The notes under the pieces are model-generated. The model was not told the origin of the DNA and did not search any database. It saw nothing but the letters and a program-made list of their open reading frames with translations. From positions 1 through 49,251 of the forward strand of contig JACMMP010000246.1 of assembly GCA_014378995.1 (NCBI GenBank): a DNA stretch of 49,251 bases, written 5' to 3'. This DNA comes from Hyphomonadaceae bacterium (lineage in GTDB: Bacteria; Pseudomonadota; Alphaproteobacteria; Caulobacterales; Aquidulcibacteraceae). This document shows, one piece after another, positions 15,139 through 23,756 of the stretch; within the stretch, counting starts at the first letter, position 1, and every line of letters starts with the position of its first letter. Both the position numbers and the translations under genes were made by a program.

Positions 15139-16758
15139 ATGAGCGCGGAGCTTCTGAGCAATCTCGCCATCGCCGCCGCCGCGGCGGCGGCTTACGCCGA
15201 GGCCGCCAAAGCGGCGGTGCGGCCGCTGGTGTCGGCGGCCGGGAAGCTTGATCGCGCGGCGCTAGACCGCGAGCAGCATCTGGTGCACGGCCTCGCCTGG
15301 GTCGCCACCTACGCCGAGACGCTGCGCGAAGTGCGCGACTGGGCTGGCGCGCTCAGTGAGCGCAACGCCTTCGGTGAAACCGAGCAATTGCTGGCGAAGC
15401 TGCTGGCCGCTGAGTATGCCGCGCAACTCGCGGGCGGCCTGCCAATGACTCAGGTGGAAACAATCCGGCCCGCCGATTTCGGTATCAGTGCGCCGCCCGT
15501 AACACTGCGCGTGACGCAGGAAGAAAAGTCGCAGCTCGCATCCCTGCTGCATGACTCGCAAGGGCGCGCCACGTTCGAGAACGTCAATCTCGACGCCGAT
15601 CTCGACCTCATCCGCGAACAATTCCGCCGGTTCGCCGACGATAGAATCGTACCGTTTGCGCACGGCTGGCACTGCAGGGACGAGTTCATCCCGCTCAGCG
15701 TGGTGGAGGAGATGGGCGCGCTCGGCGTGTTTGGGCTCACCATCCCCGAAGAGTATGGCGGTTCGGGCCTCGGCAAGACCGCGATGTGCGTCGTCTCCGA
15801 GGAGCTTTCCCGCGCCTGGATCGGCACCGGCTCGCTCGGCACCCGCAGTGAGATCGCGGCGGAGCTGATTCTCATCGGCGGCACGCAGGCGCAGAAGGAC
15901 GAATGGCTCCCGAGAATCGCCAGCGGTGAAATCCTGCCGACTGCGGTTTTCACCGAGCCCAACACCGGCAGCGATCTTGGCGCCTTGCGCGCGCGCGCTG
16001 TGCGCGACGGCGATAAATACGTCGTCACGGGCAACAAGACCTGGATCACCCACGCCGCGCGCGCCGACATGATGACGCTGCTGGTGCGCACCGATTCCAG
16101 CACTACCGGCTTTAACGGCCTTTCCATGCTGCTGGCGCCTAAGCAGCGCGGCGACGACGCCAATCCGTTCCCAACGCCCGGCATGAGCGGCGGCGAGATC
16201 GAGGTGATCGGCTATCGCGGCATGAAGGAGTACGAGATTGGCTTTGACGGCTTTGAAGTGCCGGCGGCAAATCTCCTCGGCGAAGCCGAAGGGCATGGCT
16301 TCAGGCAGTTGATGGCGACGTTCGAGAGCGCGCGCATTCAAACCGCCGCGCGCGCCGTGGGGGTTGCACAGAGCGCGCTGGAGCTTGGCCTCAAATACGC
16401 GATCGAGCGCAAGCAGTTCGGGCAGGAGATTTTCCACTTCCCGCGCGTGTCGAATAAACTGACGATGATCGCGGCTGAGCTGATGGCTGTGCGCCAGCTC
16501 GCGTATTTCTCGGCGCGCCGCAAGGACAGCGGCAAACGCTGCGATCTCGAAGCGGGCATGGCCAAGCTATTGGCCGCGCGCGTCGCCTGGGCGGCGGCCG
16601 ATAACGCGCTGCAGATCCATGGCGGCAATGGCTTTGCGGTGGAATATCCGATCAGCCGCGTCCTGGCTGACGCGCGCATTCTCAATATCTTCGAAGGCGC
16701 CGGTGAGATTCAGGCTATGGTCATTGGCCGGCGGCTGTTGGAAGAAGGTGTGAACTGA
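15139..16758 (+). CDS. mcd: (2S)-Methylsuccinyl-CoA dehydrogenase
   Basis: A 539-residue FAD-dependent acyl-CoA dehydrogenase that oxidises (2S)-methylsuccinyl-CoA to mesaconyl-CoA, the step after Ecm. It has an unusual N-terminal helical extension of about 150 residues ahead of the ordinary ACAD core, the mark of Mcd. Core motifs: IPEEYGGSGLG, TEPNTGSDLGALRARAV, GNKTWITHAARAD, ALQIHGGNGFAVEYPISR and the C-terminal IFEGAGEIQ. ATG 15139 is preceded by AGAGGG. The lipoprotein at 16758 starts inside its stop codon. Confidence 0.92.
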   Translation: MSAELLSNLAIAAAAAAAYAEAAKAAVRPLVSAAGKLDRAALDREQHLVHGLAWVATYAETLREVRDWAGALSERNAFGETEQLLAKLLAAEYAAQLAGGLPMTQVETIRPADFGISAPPVTLRVTQEEKSQLASLLHDSQGRATFENVNLDADLDLIREQFRRFADDRIVPFAHGWHCRDEFIPLSVVEEMGALGVFGLTIPEEYGGSGLGKTAMCVVSEELSRAWIGTGSLGTRSEIAAELILIGGTQAQKDEWLPRIASGEILPTAVFTEPNTGSDLGALRARAVRDGDKYVVTGNKTWITHAARADMMTLLVRTDSSTTGFNGLSMLLAPKQRGDDANPFPTPGMSGGEIEVIGYRGMKEYEIGFDGFEVPAANLLGEAEGHGFRQLMATFESARIQTAARAVGVAQSALELGLKYAIERKQFGQEIFHFPRVSNKLTMIAAELMAVRQLAYFSARRKDSGKRCDLEAGMAKLLAARVAWAAADNALQIHGGNGFAVEYPISRVLADARILNIFEGAGEIQAMVIGRRLLEEGVN

Positions 16759-17084
16759 TGGCGATGCGAACGGCGCTTGTGGCGCTTGCAACCATTGCGG
16801 CCTTGGCCGGCTGCGGCCGCGCCGACCAGCAGAGTTACCCGGCCGACTACGAGTTCAATTTCATGCAAGCGTGCGAGCAGCAGGCCGTGGTGGCGGGGCT
16901 CTGCGAATGCACCTGGGCGCGCATCGAGGCGCAAATCCCGCCAGGCGATTTCGCCGCCTTCGAGCGCTTGCCGGGCCCGGAGCGCGAAACCCATCCGCTG
17001 ACCCGTCAAATCGAACAGATATCGCTGGCGTGCCACGCCTCGCTTAGCGCAGCCGATCCCACGGAACAGAGGCCGGCCCCCTGA
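16758..17084 (+). CDS. Small Cys-rich lipoprotein (CxCTW family, copy 1)
   Basis: A 108-residue lipoprotein (signal with lipobox LAGC, Cys at 19). The mature part has C..LCECTWARIEAQIP and a further Cys near the end (LACHAS). It shares this layout with the protein at 17606, its apparent paralog. Function unknown. It starts by one-base overlap with the mcd stop (TGATG). Confidence 0.78.
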   Translation: MAMRTALVALATIAALAGCGRADQQSYPADYEFNFMQACEQQAVVAGLCECTWARIEAQIPPGDFAAFERLPGPERETHPLTRQIEQISLACHASLSAADPTEQRPAP

Positions 17085-17088
17085 CGTT
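17063..17088 (+). promoter_or_regulatory. EcfG promoter, perfect consensus (17-bp spacer)
   Basis: GGAAC (17063-17067), 17 bp, CGTT (17085-17088). It lies in the 3' end of the preceding gene, 8 bp before the GTG at 17097. Either the META gene is leaderless or its true start is the ATG at 17121. Confidence 0.62.
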
Positions 17089-17096
17089 GTGCGCGG

Positions 17097-17513
17097 GTGA
17101 AGCCTTTGTTCCCCACGCGTATGTCGATGGCCGCGCTTTGTTGTGCGGGCGCCCTGATAGCCGGGGCATGCGCGTCAACTGCGCCCGAAAATGCGCTCGC
17201 AGGCACGCAATGGCGCGTCGCAACGTTGGGCGCAAACACCTATACGGAGCAGGGGCCGACGATTGAATTTGCCGGCGATCGGGTTGTCGGCAGTGGCGGC
17301 TGCAACCGCTTTTTCGGCGGTTATCGTACTGAGGGAGAGGCTGTCTCATTCAGCGAAATCGGCAGCACCGAAATGGCGTGCGAGCCGCAAATCATGCAGA
17401 GCGAAACGGCGTTCTTTCAGGCGCTGGCAGCCTCGCGCACGTTCCGGCGCCTCGGCGATACGCTGATCCTGGGCGACGCCAATGGCGGAACCATCGTGCT
17501 TCGCCCGGCGTGA
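17097..17513 (+). CDS. META-domain (HslJ-like) lipoprotein
   Basis: About 138 residues. After a signal peptide with a late Cys (GACAS) comes a META domain: TQWRVATL, GPTIEFAGDRVVGSGGCNRFFGGYR, then STEMACEP and a C-terminal LILGD. The SGGCNRF core and the STMA-type segment are diagnostic. HslJ is a heat-inducible outer-membrane protein of unknown activity. GTG 17097 gives the positively charged N-terminus needed for export, whereas ATG 17121 does not; neither has a clear Shine-Dalgarno. An EcfG-type promoter sits just upstream. Confidence 0.85.
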   Translation: MKPLFPTRMSMAALCCAGALIAGACASTAPENALAGTQWRVATLGANTYTEQGPTIEFAGDRVVGSGGCNRFFGGYRTEGEAVSFSEIGSTEMACEPQIMQSETAFFQALAASRTFRRLGDTLILGDANGGTIVLRPA

Positions 17514-17605
17514 GCGGCGTTTAGGACGTTTTCTCGCTCAAGTCTTAACCCTGTTGGCGCATACTCGGCGGATGCACGGCAATTGTTGCCGAGCGGGAGC
17601 TTAGA

Positions 17606-17884
17606 ATGCGCTTGGTTTGGCTGCTCGGCGCGCCATTGGTTGCGGTTGCGCTTTCCGCTTGTGGCGAGCGCGAACCGCATCCCTATCCGGAAAGCGCGCG
17701 CGTGCGGTTTGAAGCGTCGTGCCCAAGCGCAAGCGCGGTGTGCGTGTGCACATGGCAAGAGATCACCACCACGGTTCCGCACGACGACTACGAGGCGGCG
17801 CTGCTGCGTTTCCGGGAGACGGGCTTGATGGAGCCGCGTATCTCGCGCGCGCGCGCCAAATGCATCGAGCGTCACAGCGAATAG
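17606..17884 (+). CDS. Small Cys-rich lipoprotein (CxCTW family, copy 2)
   Basis: A 92-residue lipoprotein (lipobox LSAC). The mature domain has SC....VCVCTWQEITTTVP and a late KCIERH, paralogous to the protein at 16758 in cysteine spacing and the CxCTW..I core. GGGAG sits 6 nt before the ATG. The surrounding lipoproteins suggest an envelope role, and no function is assigned. Confidence 0.78.
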   Translation: MRLVWLLGAPLVAVALSACGEREPHPYPESARVRFEASCPSASAVCVCTWQEITTTVPHDDYEAALLRFRETGLMEPRISRARAKCIERHSE

Positions 17885-17890
17885 CCAGCC

Positions 17891-18292
17891 TTAAGGCTTC
17901 TTCTTGAATAGCACATTGTCGAGGCTCCACGGGCCTCCGCCTGTGGCCGCGATATAGAGGAAGACAAAGCAAAAAAGGATCGAGGCGTCGCCGCCGTTCT
18001 GCACCGGATAGGGCGCTTGTGGCGCATGGCCGATGAAATAGGCGATCGCCATCATCCCCGACAGCACGAATGCAACTGGCCGCGTGAAGAGCCCAAGCGC
18101 CAGCAGCGCCCCGCCAACAAGTTCCAGCACGCCCGCAACCCACATGAACGAGCCCAATTCGGGCGCCGTCGCAAACATCTCCGTCGGTGGAAAACCAAGT
18201 AACTTCGACGTGCCGTGCGCCATAAAGAGAAGCGCACTCATGATGCGCAGCACGCTCAAGAGCGGCGCCGAGAAGCGGTCGAGAAAGCCCAT
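17891..18292 (-). CDS. DoxX-family membrane protein
   Basis: A 133-residue protein with four membrane helices of the DoxX type: LLSVLRIMSALLFMAHGTSKLL, then GVLELVGGALLALGLFTRPVAF and FYPVQNGG-like ends. The role of small DoxX proteins is unclear. The start at 18292 follows AGGAGA, preferred to the upstream start by 7 codons. It follows recR by 56 bp on the same strand and may be the last gene of that operon. Confidence 0.88.
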   Translation of the reverse strand: MGFLDRFSAPLLSVLRIMSALLFMAHGTSKLLGFPPTEMFATAPELGSFMWVAGVLELVGGALLALGLFTRPVAFVLSGMMAIAYFIGHAPQAPYPVQNGGDASILFCFVFLYIAATGGGPWSLDNVLFKKKP

Positions 18293-18348
18293 GCGATATT
18301 CTCCTACCCGCAACTAAGGCCGCGTCGCAGTCCGTGGCCAGCGAATTC

Positions 18349-18960
18349 TCACGACGGGCGCCGGCTTTGCAACGCGGCGAACAAAGTGCCGTCGTCGAGA
18401 AGATCAAGCTCTCCGCCAACCGGCACGCCGTGCGAGAGCCGGCTGATGGTGATGTTGAGCGGCTGCAAGCGTTCAGCGAGATAGTGTGCGGTGGTTTGCC
18501 CATCCACCGTGGCCGAGAGCGCAAGGATCACCTCCCGCACGTCTGCCCGGCTGGCCCGTTCGATGAGCCTGGCGATGCGCAGATCCTCGGGCCGTACGCC
18601 GTCGAGCGCGGAGAGCACGCCGCCGAGCACGTGATAGCGGCCCTTGAAGGCGCCGGCGCGTTCGAGCGCCCAGACATCGCCAACCTCGGCGACGACGCAG
18701 ATCAACTTGTCGTCGCGCTCGGGATTGCTGCAGAGCACGCAGGGGTCTTGCGTATCCAGCGCGCCGCAATTGCAGCACGCGCGCACTTTCTCCGCCGCTT
18801 CACTTAACGCCACAGCTAGCGGGATCATGAGCTGATCCTTCTTCTTTAGTAGCTGCAGCGCCGCGCGCCGCGCCGAGCGCGGCCCAAGCCCCGGCACTTT
18901 CGCCAGCAGCGATATAAGCGCCTCGATCTCAGGCGCGGCGGTGGCGGATTTGGAGCGCAT
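18349..18960 (-). CDS. recR: Recombination mediator RecR
   Basis: A 203-residue RecR, part of RecFOR, which loads RecA at gapped DNA. HhH region ([16 protein letters not shown]), C4 zinc finger ([16 protein letters not shown]), Toprim domain ([13 protein letters not shown], ...[14 protein letters not shown]) and the [13 protein letters not shown] end are all present. ATG 18960 overlaps the TGA of the DUF5615 gene by one base. It lies in the order dnaX-ybaB-[TA pair]-recR. Confidence 0.97.
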   Translation of the reverse strand: MRSKSATAAPEIEALISLLAKVPGLGPRSARRAALQLLKKKDQLMIPLAVALSEAAEKVRACCNCGALDTQDPCVLCSNPERDDKLICVVAEVGDVWALERAGAFKGRYHVLGGVLSALDGVRPEDLRIARLIERASRADVREVILALSATVDGQTTAHYLAERLQPLNITISRLSHGVPVGGELDLLDDGTLFAALQSRRPS

Positions 18961-19295
18961 CACTCGGCCACCGATAGGCGTTCTATGGTCGTGACTGCGC
19001 CCTTCGGCGCTGAAGCGATGGCGCTAAGCAACTCGGGGACAAGAGGTAAGAGATCTTTTAGGCGATTGGAGCGTGCGCGCAGAACGACTACCGCGACGGA
19101 ATAGGTTGGAATGTTCTGTTGGAAGGACAAATTGCGATCTACAGTGACAAACACGTCGAACTGCGCTGCGACAAGTCTTAGCAATTCGCCATTCTTGATG
19201 GTCGTCCAGCCCATCTCCCTTGCAGTTTTGACATCCTGGCCAGTCAGATGTCGCGCTAGACGCCAATCGATACATTCGTCGAGAAAGACGTTCAC
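18960..19295 (-). CDS. DUF5615 PIN-like protein (putative toxin)
   Basis: A 111-residue protein. The start [14 protein letters not shown] and the inner [14 protein letters not shown] match the DUF5615/Mut7-C-type PIN-like nuclease family: Asp near residue 6, Glu near 7, and TVDRN near residue 52. Such proteins pair with DUF433 partners as VapBC-like modules. GTG start overlapping the DUF433 stop as GTGA; its own stop overlaps recR. Inference: RNase-type toxin. Confidence 0.85.
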   Translation of the reverse strand: MNVFLDECIDWRLARHLTGQDVKTAREMGWTTIKNGELLRLVAAQFDVFVTVDRNLSFQQNIPTYSVAVVVLRARSNRLKDLLPLVPELLSAIASAPKGAVTTIERLSVAE

Positions 19296-19507
19296 GACAC
19301 GGCTTCAATTAAGCGATTTTTGGCGTCCTCAAGAAAGGCGATGACCTGCGCGCGCGATACGGAGGGGAACCCTGCAAGAAAATCGTCGATAGTCTCGCCG
19401 GCTTCCAAATAGTCGAGCAGCGTTTGAACGGGCACACGTGTGCCGCTGAAGACAGCTGCGCCGCCCATGACGTCAGGATCAGTTGAGATTACCGAGCTCT
19501 TCGCCAT
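19292..19507 (-). CDS. DUF433 protein (putative antitoxin)
   Basis: A 71-residue protein of the DUF433 winged-helix family: TDPDVMGGAAVFSGTRVPVQTLLDYLEAG is the diagnostic core, followed by ISRAQV-type helix residues. It is the standard partner of DUF5615 toxins. It begins 7 nt after the ybaB stop and overlaps the toxin start, so it is embedded in the dnaX operon. It is probably both antitoxin and autoregulator. Confidence 0.88.
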   Translation of the reverse strand: MAKSSVISTDPDVMGGAAVFSGTRVPVQTLLDYLEAGETIDDFLAGFPSVSRAQVIAFLEDAKNRLIEAVS

Positions 19508-19514
19508 ATCAATC

Positions 19515-19838
19515 TCAAAACGGCATCTTGAAGCCGGGGAGAATCCCCAGGCCGCCGCTCAGGCCCTTCATTTCTTCGCCCTGCGCATCGTCGAGCTTGC
19601 GGCGCGCGTCATCGTGCGCGGCTTTGACCAAGTCTTCCAGGATTTCGCCTTCGTCGGCCACCAACAGCGACGGGTCGATCGACACGCCAAGCATCGCGTT
19701 CTTGCCAGAGAGGCGCAGTTTCACCATGCCGCCGCCAGAGGTGCCTTCGACCTCCATCGCCTCGAGCTTCTTCTGCGCCTCGTTGATTTTGGCCTGCATG
19801 GCCTGCGCCTGACGCATGATCTGAGAGATGTCCTTCAT
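19515..19838 (-). CDS. ybaB: YbaB/EbfC nucleoid-associated protein
   Basis: A 107-residue DNA-binding protein with the helical start ISQIMRQAQAMQAKINEAQKKL and the core VEGTSGGGMVKLRLSGK of the family. It forms dimers that bind DNA and is typically found between dnaX and recR. Its ATG overlaps the dnaX TGA (ATGA), suggesting coupled expression. Confidence 0.96.
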   Translation of the reverse strand: MKDISQIMRQAQAMQAKINEAQKKLEAMEVEGTSGGGMVKLRLSGKNAMLGVSIDPSLLVADEGEILEDLVKAAHDDARRKLDDAQGEEMKGLSGGLGILPGFKMPF

Positions 19839-21589
19839 CGGTCAGCTTCCTTTTTGCGCGTAGGGACGGGCGCCGGCTTGTTCTGTTGCTGCGGCATCGG
19901 GACGACATCGCCGCTGGCGTTCTCGTCAACCGGCTGGCGCACCGCTGTAACTTCGGCGTTCGGAAAATGCTTCAGCGCCTCGGCGATGAAGGGCTGACGC
20001 TTCAGCTCTTCCAGAGCGCGCGCGTCATCGCGCTTGCGGCGTTCGGAGAGGCTTTCGACGGGCGCTGCCGGCGCATCGCTGGCGCGGACGCGCCACTCGA
20101 TCTCGGTATGCTCTTCCAGGAACGCCTTGAGCTGGCGCACAAGTTCGCGCGGCTGATCGGGGGCCGCGACAAACACGAGTTCGCCATTGGGCGAAAAATG
20201 CGTGACCTTCATCCGGTCGAGCGCAAGCTCCAGTTCGATCATCCGCTCGGACGCAACGAGGGCCGTGACGTCTTCGAAAGAGCGCAGCTTGTGCAGGGCG
20301 ATTTCTTGGACCGCCGGCGTCTCGCCGGCATTGACGGTGGGTGTGTCGCTCTTTTTCGATGAGGCTTCGCCGGAGACGCCGGCAGCCCAAGACGGCGCGC
20401 CATCGCGCAACAGCCGCGCTGCATCTTCCGGCGGCGGCAAGCTTTGTGCAGCACAGAGGCGCACCATCGCCATTTCCACGGCGGCCATCGGGTCAGGCGC
20501 TTTGCCGGCTTCTTCGAGCGCTTTCAGCAGCATCTGCCACAGCCGCGACAGCTGCGCCGGCGTCAGCCGCTCCGCCAAACCGCGCACACGCGCCACCCAG
20601 TCGGCGCCGCCGAGGATGCGCGCATCAGCGCCAAGCGCCTGCGCGCGTGCGGCTTCATGGCCGATGTCCAACAGGTCGCGCAGGATCAAAGTCGGATCGG
20701 CGCCGCTATCGTATTGCGAACGGGCTTCGGTGATTGCTGTTTTGGCGTCGCCGCGCGAGACCGCTTCGAAGAGATCCAGCACGCGGCCGCGGTCCGCTAG
20801 GCCCAACATCTCGCGCACATCCGCCGCCGTGACGTTTTCGCCCGGCTTCTGCACCAGCGCCTGGTCCAACAGCGATAAGCCATCGCGCGCCGAACCTTCC
20901 GCCGCGCGCGCAATCAGAGCGACGCCGTCGGGATCGACCTTCACGCCTTCCTTGGCGCAGATCATGCCGAGGTGCCCGGCCAAGCGTTCGCTATCGATGC
21001 GCTTTAGATCAAAGCGCTGGCAGCGCGACAGCACCGTCACGGGCACTTTGCGGATTTCCGTAGTGGCAAAGATGAATTTCACATGCGGCGGCGGCTCTTC
21101 CAGCGTCTTCAAGAGGCCATTGAAGGCCTGGTTCGACAGCATGTGCACTTCGTCGATAATGTAGATCTTGTTGCGGGCCATCGTCGGCGCGTAGCGCACC
21201 GAATCCAGAATTTCGCGGATATCGCCGATGCCGGTGCGGGAGGCGGCGTCCATCTCGTGCACGTCGGGATGGCGGCTTTCCATGATTGACGCGCAATGCT
21301 CGCCCATCGGATCGAGTTCGACTTGCGGCGCGTTGATGTCGCCGCAGCGGTAATTGAGCGCCCGCGCCAGCAACCGCGCCGTCGTCGTCTTGCCGACGCC
21401 GCGTACCCCCGTCAGCATATAAGCGTGCGGGATGCGCCCAAGCGCGAACGAGTTGGCGATGGTCCGCACCATCGCCTCCTGGCCGATCAGGTCAGCGAAG
21501 GTTTTGGGACGGTATTTCCGCGCGAGCACGACATAGCTGGGGCCGGTCGTATCGACGCCGAAAAGGTTGGGGGAGGAGGATTCGTCCAC
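19835..21589 (-). CDS. dnaX: DNA polymerase III subunit gamma/tau
   Basis: A 584-residue clamp-loader ATPase. Walker A GVRGVGKTTTAR, Walker B DEVHML and sensor LSRCQR are intact; the tau-like C-terminus is rich in Pro/Gln. The zinc module keeps only two cysteines (CGDIN...GEHCASIM), as in other alphaproteobacteria, where it is degenerate. The start is GTG 21589. No slippery A-AAA-AAG is present, so a separate gamma form by programmed frameshift is unlikely. Confidence 0.97.
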   Translation of the reverse strand: MDESSSPNLFGVDTTGPSYVVLARKYRPKTFADLIGQEAMVRTIANSFALGRIPHAYMLTGVRGVGKTTTARLLARALNYRCGDINAPQVELDPMGEHCASIMESRHPDVHEMDAASRTGIGDIREILDSVRYAPTMARNKIYIIDEVHMLSNQAFNGLLKTLEEPPPHVKFIFATTEIRKVPVTVLSRCQRFDLKRIDSERLAGHLGMICAKEGVKVDPDGVALIARAAEGSARDGLSLLDQALVQKPGENVTAADVREMLGLADRGRVLDLFEAVSRGDAKTAITEARSQYDSGADPTLILRDLLDIGHEAARAQALGADARILGGADWVARVRGLAERLTPAQLSRLWQMLLKALEEAGKAPDPMAAVEMAMVRLCAAQSLPPPEDAARLLRDGAPSWAAGVSGEASSKKSDTPTVNAGETPAVQEIALHKLRSFEDVTALVASERMIELELALDRMKVTHFSPNGELVFVAAPDQPRELVRQLKAFLEEHTEIEWRVRASDAPAAPVESLSERRKRDDARALEELKRQPFIAEALKHFPNAEVTAVRQPVDENASGDVVPMPQQQNKPAPVPTRKKEADR

Positions 21590-21708
21590 GCGCCAAACCT
21601 AAGCCTTCCGGTGGGAAATGCGACCCCCGCGACACTGTCGTTACCAAGCCGTTTACGGTCTAGGCGTTACTAAAGGGGCGCTGCGGCAGTTGGTTCCGGG
21701 GAGGGTCC

Positions 21709-23121
21709 ATGACGATGGCGGAGCCATCACGGCGCACCTGGGAGATGACGATCCGGCGATTTGCCGAGGTGGCTTGGACCCGGCACGGGCCGACCCGCTA
21801 CACGTCCGTCGCCCTGACCCCGGTGCTGGTGGCGTTGCTGACGCCGGGCTTCTGGTGGGTCCCATGCGCGATCGGCGCAGCGCTTGGCGTCATCGTCGAT
21901 CTGCGGACGCAGAAGGCTTTCTTCCGGCTCAGCGAGGAGGCGGACAAGCTGGACGCCGCCCAATTGCGCAGCGCCGTCGGCCGCTACGTTCTTGCTTTGG
22001 CGGGGATCACTGCCGCTTACGTCTTGCCCTATTCCGCGCTGGCCTTCGCGCCACAGCCGGCGCCGGTGATCGGCTTGTTGTTCTGCGCCGGCGCCGGGCT
22101 CATCTGCGCGACGCTGCACGTAATGACGCGGACGATGATCTTCTACACCGTGCCGGCGATCTTGATCGGCCTCATGCTCAACGCAGCCGCGTTCGGAGAG
22201 GGGATCACCGCTTTAGTGCTGGCCGCCATGGGCGGCTTGCTCGGCTTCAACGCCATCGTCGCCGCGCGCGCCGGAGCGACCAGTTTCGGCGCGCTAATCC
22301 AGGCGCGGTTGAACGCGGAAGAAGCGGCGGAAGAGTTGGAGCGCCGCGTCCACGAACGCACGGCGCAGCTTTCGGTGGCGACGCGGCGCGCGCAGGCCGC
22401 GAACCGGGCCAAGTCCGTTTTCCTGGCCAATATGAGTCACGAACTGCGCACGCCCCTCAATGCCGTGATCGGTTACTCAGAAATCATCGAAGAGGATCTG
22501 GCTAGCGGCGAAACCAACGAGAGCGCGGCCGATCTCGGAAAGATTCGCGGCGCGGCTGGGCATTTGCTCACGTTGATCAACGAGGTGCTCGATCTCTCCC
22601 GCATCGAAGCTGGCAAGCTCGATTTGCGCCCGACGGAGTTTGACATCGCCGCGGTGTTGCGCGGCGCGCTCGATACGGTGCGGCCGATGGCGAGCAAGAA
22701 GCGCACTGCGTGCCAGATCAATTTCGCGCCGGACCTCGGCCCGATGGTCGCCGACGAGACGCGCGTGCGTCAGTGCGTGCTGAACCTGTTGTCAAATGCC
22801 GCAAAATTTACGGAAGACGGCGTCATCGCGCTGGATTTAAGACCGTGCCGGATCGGTAGCGCAAAAGGCGTGGCGATTTCAGTGCGCGACACCGGCAAGG
22901 GCATTAGCGAAGAAGACCTCGCGCGCCTCTTCCAGCCCTTCGTGCAGGTTGATGTCACCAAAACCCGCGCGCACGACGGCGCGGGCCTCGGGCTCGTCAT
23001 CACCCGCCGCTTGGCGCGTGCGATGGGCGGCGACGTGCAAGCCTCCAGCAAATTGGGTCAAGGCTCGACGTTCACGCTGTATTTGCCGGTGAACGCGGCG
23101 CGTCCGGCGATCGCGGCTTAA
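21709..23121 (+). CDS. Membrane-bound sensor histidine kinase
   Basis: A 470-residue kinase. About six hydrophobic segments in residues 25-190 precede a coiled coil. HisKA follows with the phosphorylated His in NMSHELRTPLNAVIGYSE, then HATPase with N-box NLLSNAAKF, G1 DTGKGIS and G2 GAGLGLVITRR. No receiver domain or cognate regulator lies next to it. GGGGAGG precedes ATG 21709. Its stop overlaps the convergent TetR gene within TTAA. Confidence 0.93.
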   Translation: MTMAEPSRRTWEMTIRRFAEVAWTRHGPTRYTSVALTPVLVALLTPGFWWVPCAIGAALGVIVDLRTQKAFFRLSEEADKLDAAQLRSAVGRYVLALAGITAAYVLPYSALAFAPQPAPVIGLLFCAGAGLICATLHVMTRTMIFYTVPAILIGLMLNAAAFGEGITALVLAAMGGLLGFNAIVAARAGATSFGALIQARLNAEEAAEELERRVHERTAQLSVATRRAQAANRAKSVFLANMSHELRTPLNAVIGYSEIIEEDLASGETNESAADLGKIRGAAGHLLTLINEVLDLSRIEAGKLDLRPTEFDIAAVLRGALDTVRPMASKKRTACQINFAPDLGPMVADETRVRQCVLNLLSNAAKFTEDGVIALDLRPCRIGSAKGVAISVRDTGKGISEEDLARLFQPFVQVDVTKTRAHDGAGLGLVITRRLARAMGGDVQASSKLGQGSTFTLYLPVNAARPAIAA

Positions 23122-23744
23122 GCAGGCGAAAACACCAGCTTCACGTAGGCGCGGTACTGCAAGATTTGGCGCGGCAGCAGGCTCGGATCGCGCAGGCATT
23201 TCGACAAGATGATGCCGCCGTCGGCGACGGCTGACGCCATGTCGGCGAGCGCGTCGATGTCCAGATCGGCGCGCGGCGGGTAGCGCTCGGCGATGCGGTC
23301 GAGGCGGTCGCGGAAGCGGTTGCGCCAAACGATCAGGCCCTCGGCGTTGAGCGCGCGCACGTCCTGGCTGAACAGATGATCCTGATAGACGTAGGACGCC
23401 ACGATGCAGCCCGGGTGGCCGTTTGGCATATCGGACATGAGGTCTGCGAACAGCTTCAAGAAGATTAGGAAGCTGTGCAGCGGATCTTCGCTGAGTTCGT
23501 CAGCCTGTTTGAAAAGGCCAGAGAACAAAACCTCTTCGCGATCGAGGTAGCGCTGCAGCATCGCCTTCGCCAGGTCGTTCTTGTCACGGAAGTGATAGAA
23601 GAAGCCGCTTTTGGTGATGCCGGCTTCGGCGATAATCTCGTCCAGCGAAGTGCCGGCAAAGCCCTTCGCGAGCACGGCGTCCTGGGCGATGTCCAGGATG
23701 CGTTCGCGCGTCGCTTCGCCCTTGCTTAAAACTCGAACGGTCAT
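23118..23744 (-). CDS. TetR/AcrR-family transcriptional regulator
   Basis: A 208-residue regulator. The HTH is at residues 8-55: TRERILDIAQDAVLAKGFAGTSL, EIIAEAGITKSGFFYHFRDKNDLAKAML. The C-terminal ligand domain is unassigned. Either ATG 23744 or 23756 is possible; the shorter is chosen since family members start close to the HTH. Three inverted repeats sit directly upstream (23771-23844), probable operators for this protein. Confidence 0.88.
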   Translation of the reverse strand: MTVRVLSKGEATRERILDIAQDAVLAKGFAGTSLDEIIAEAGITKSGFFYHFRDKNDLAKAMLQRYLDREEVLFSGLFKQADELSEDPLHSFLIFLKLFADLMSDMPNGHPGCIVASYVYQDHLFSQDVRALNAEGLIVWRNRFRDRLDRIAERYPPRADLDIDALADMASAVADGGIILSKCLRDPSLLPRQILQYRAYVKLVFSPA

Positions 23745-23756
23745 TGTCAAAACCAT

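Noticed and set aside
15262-16437. 391-codon antisense ORF over mcd
   Set aside because: Shadow of the high-GC third-position pattern; mcd is certain on the other strand.
20025-20454. Possible programmed frameshift in dnaX at a GAAAAAG site
   Set aside because: The -1 frame stays open for about 100 codons rather than ending early as in gamma-type products, and the +1 frame would need an unusual shift. The site is a poor slippery heptamer.
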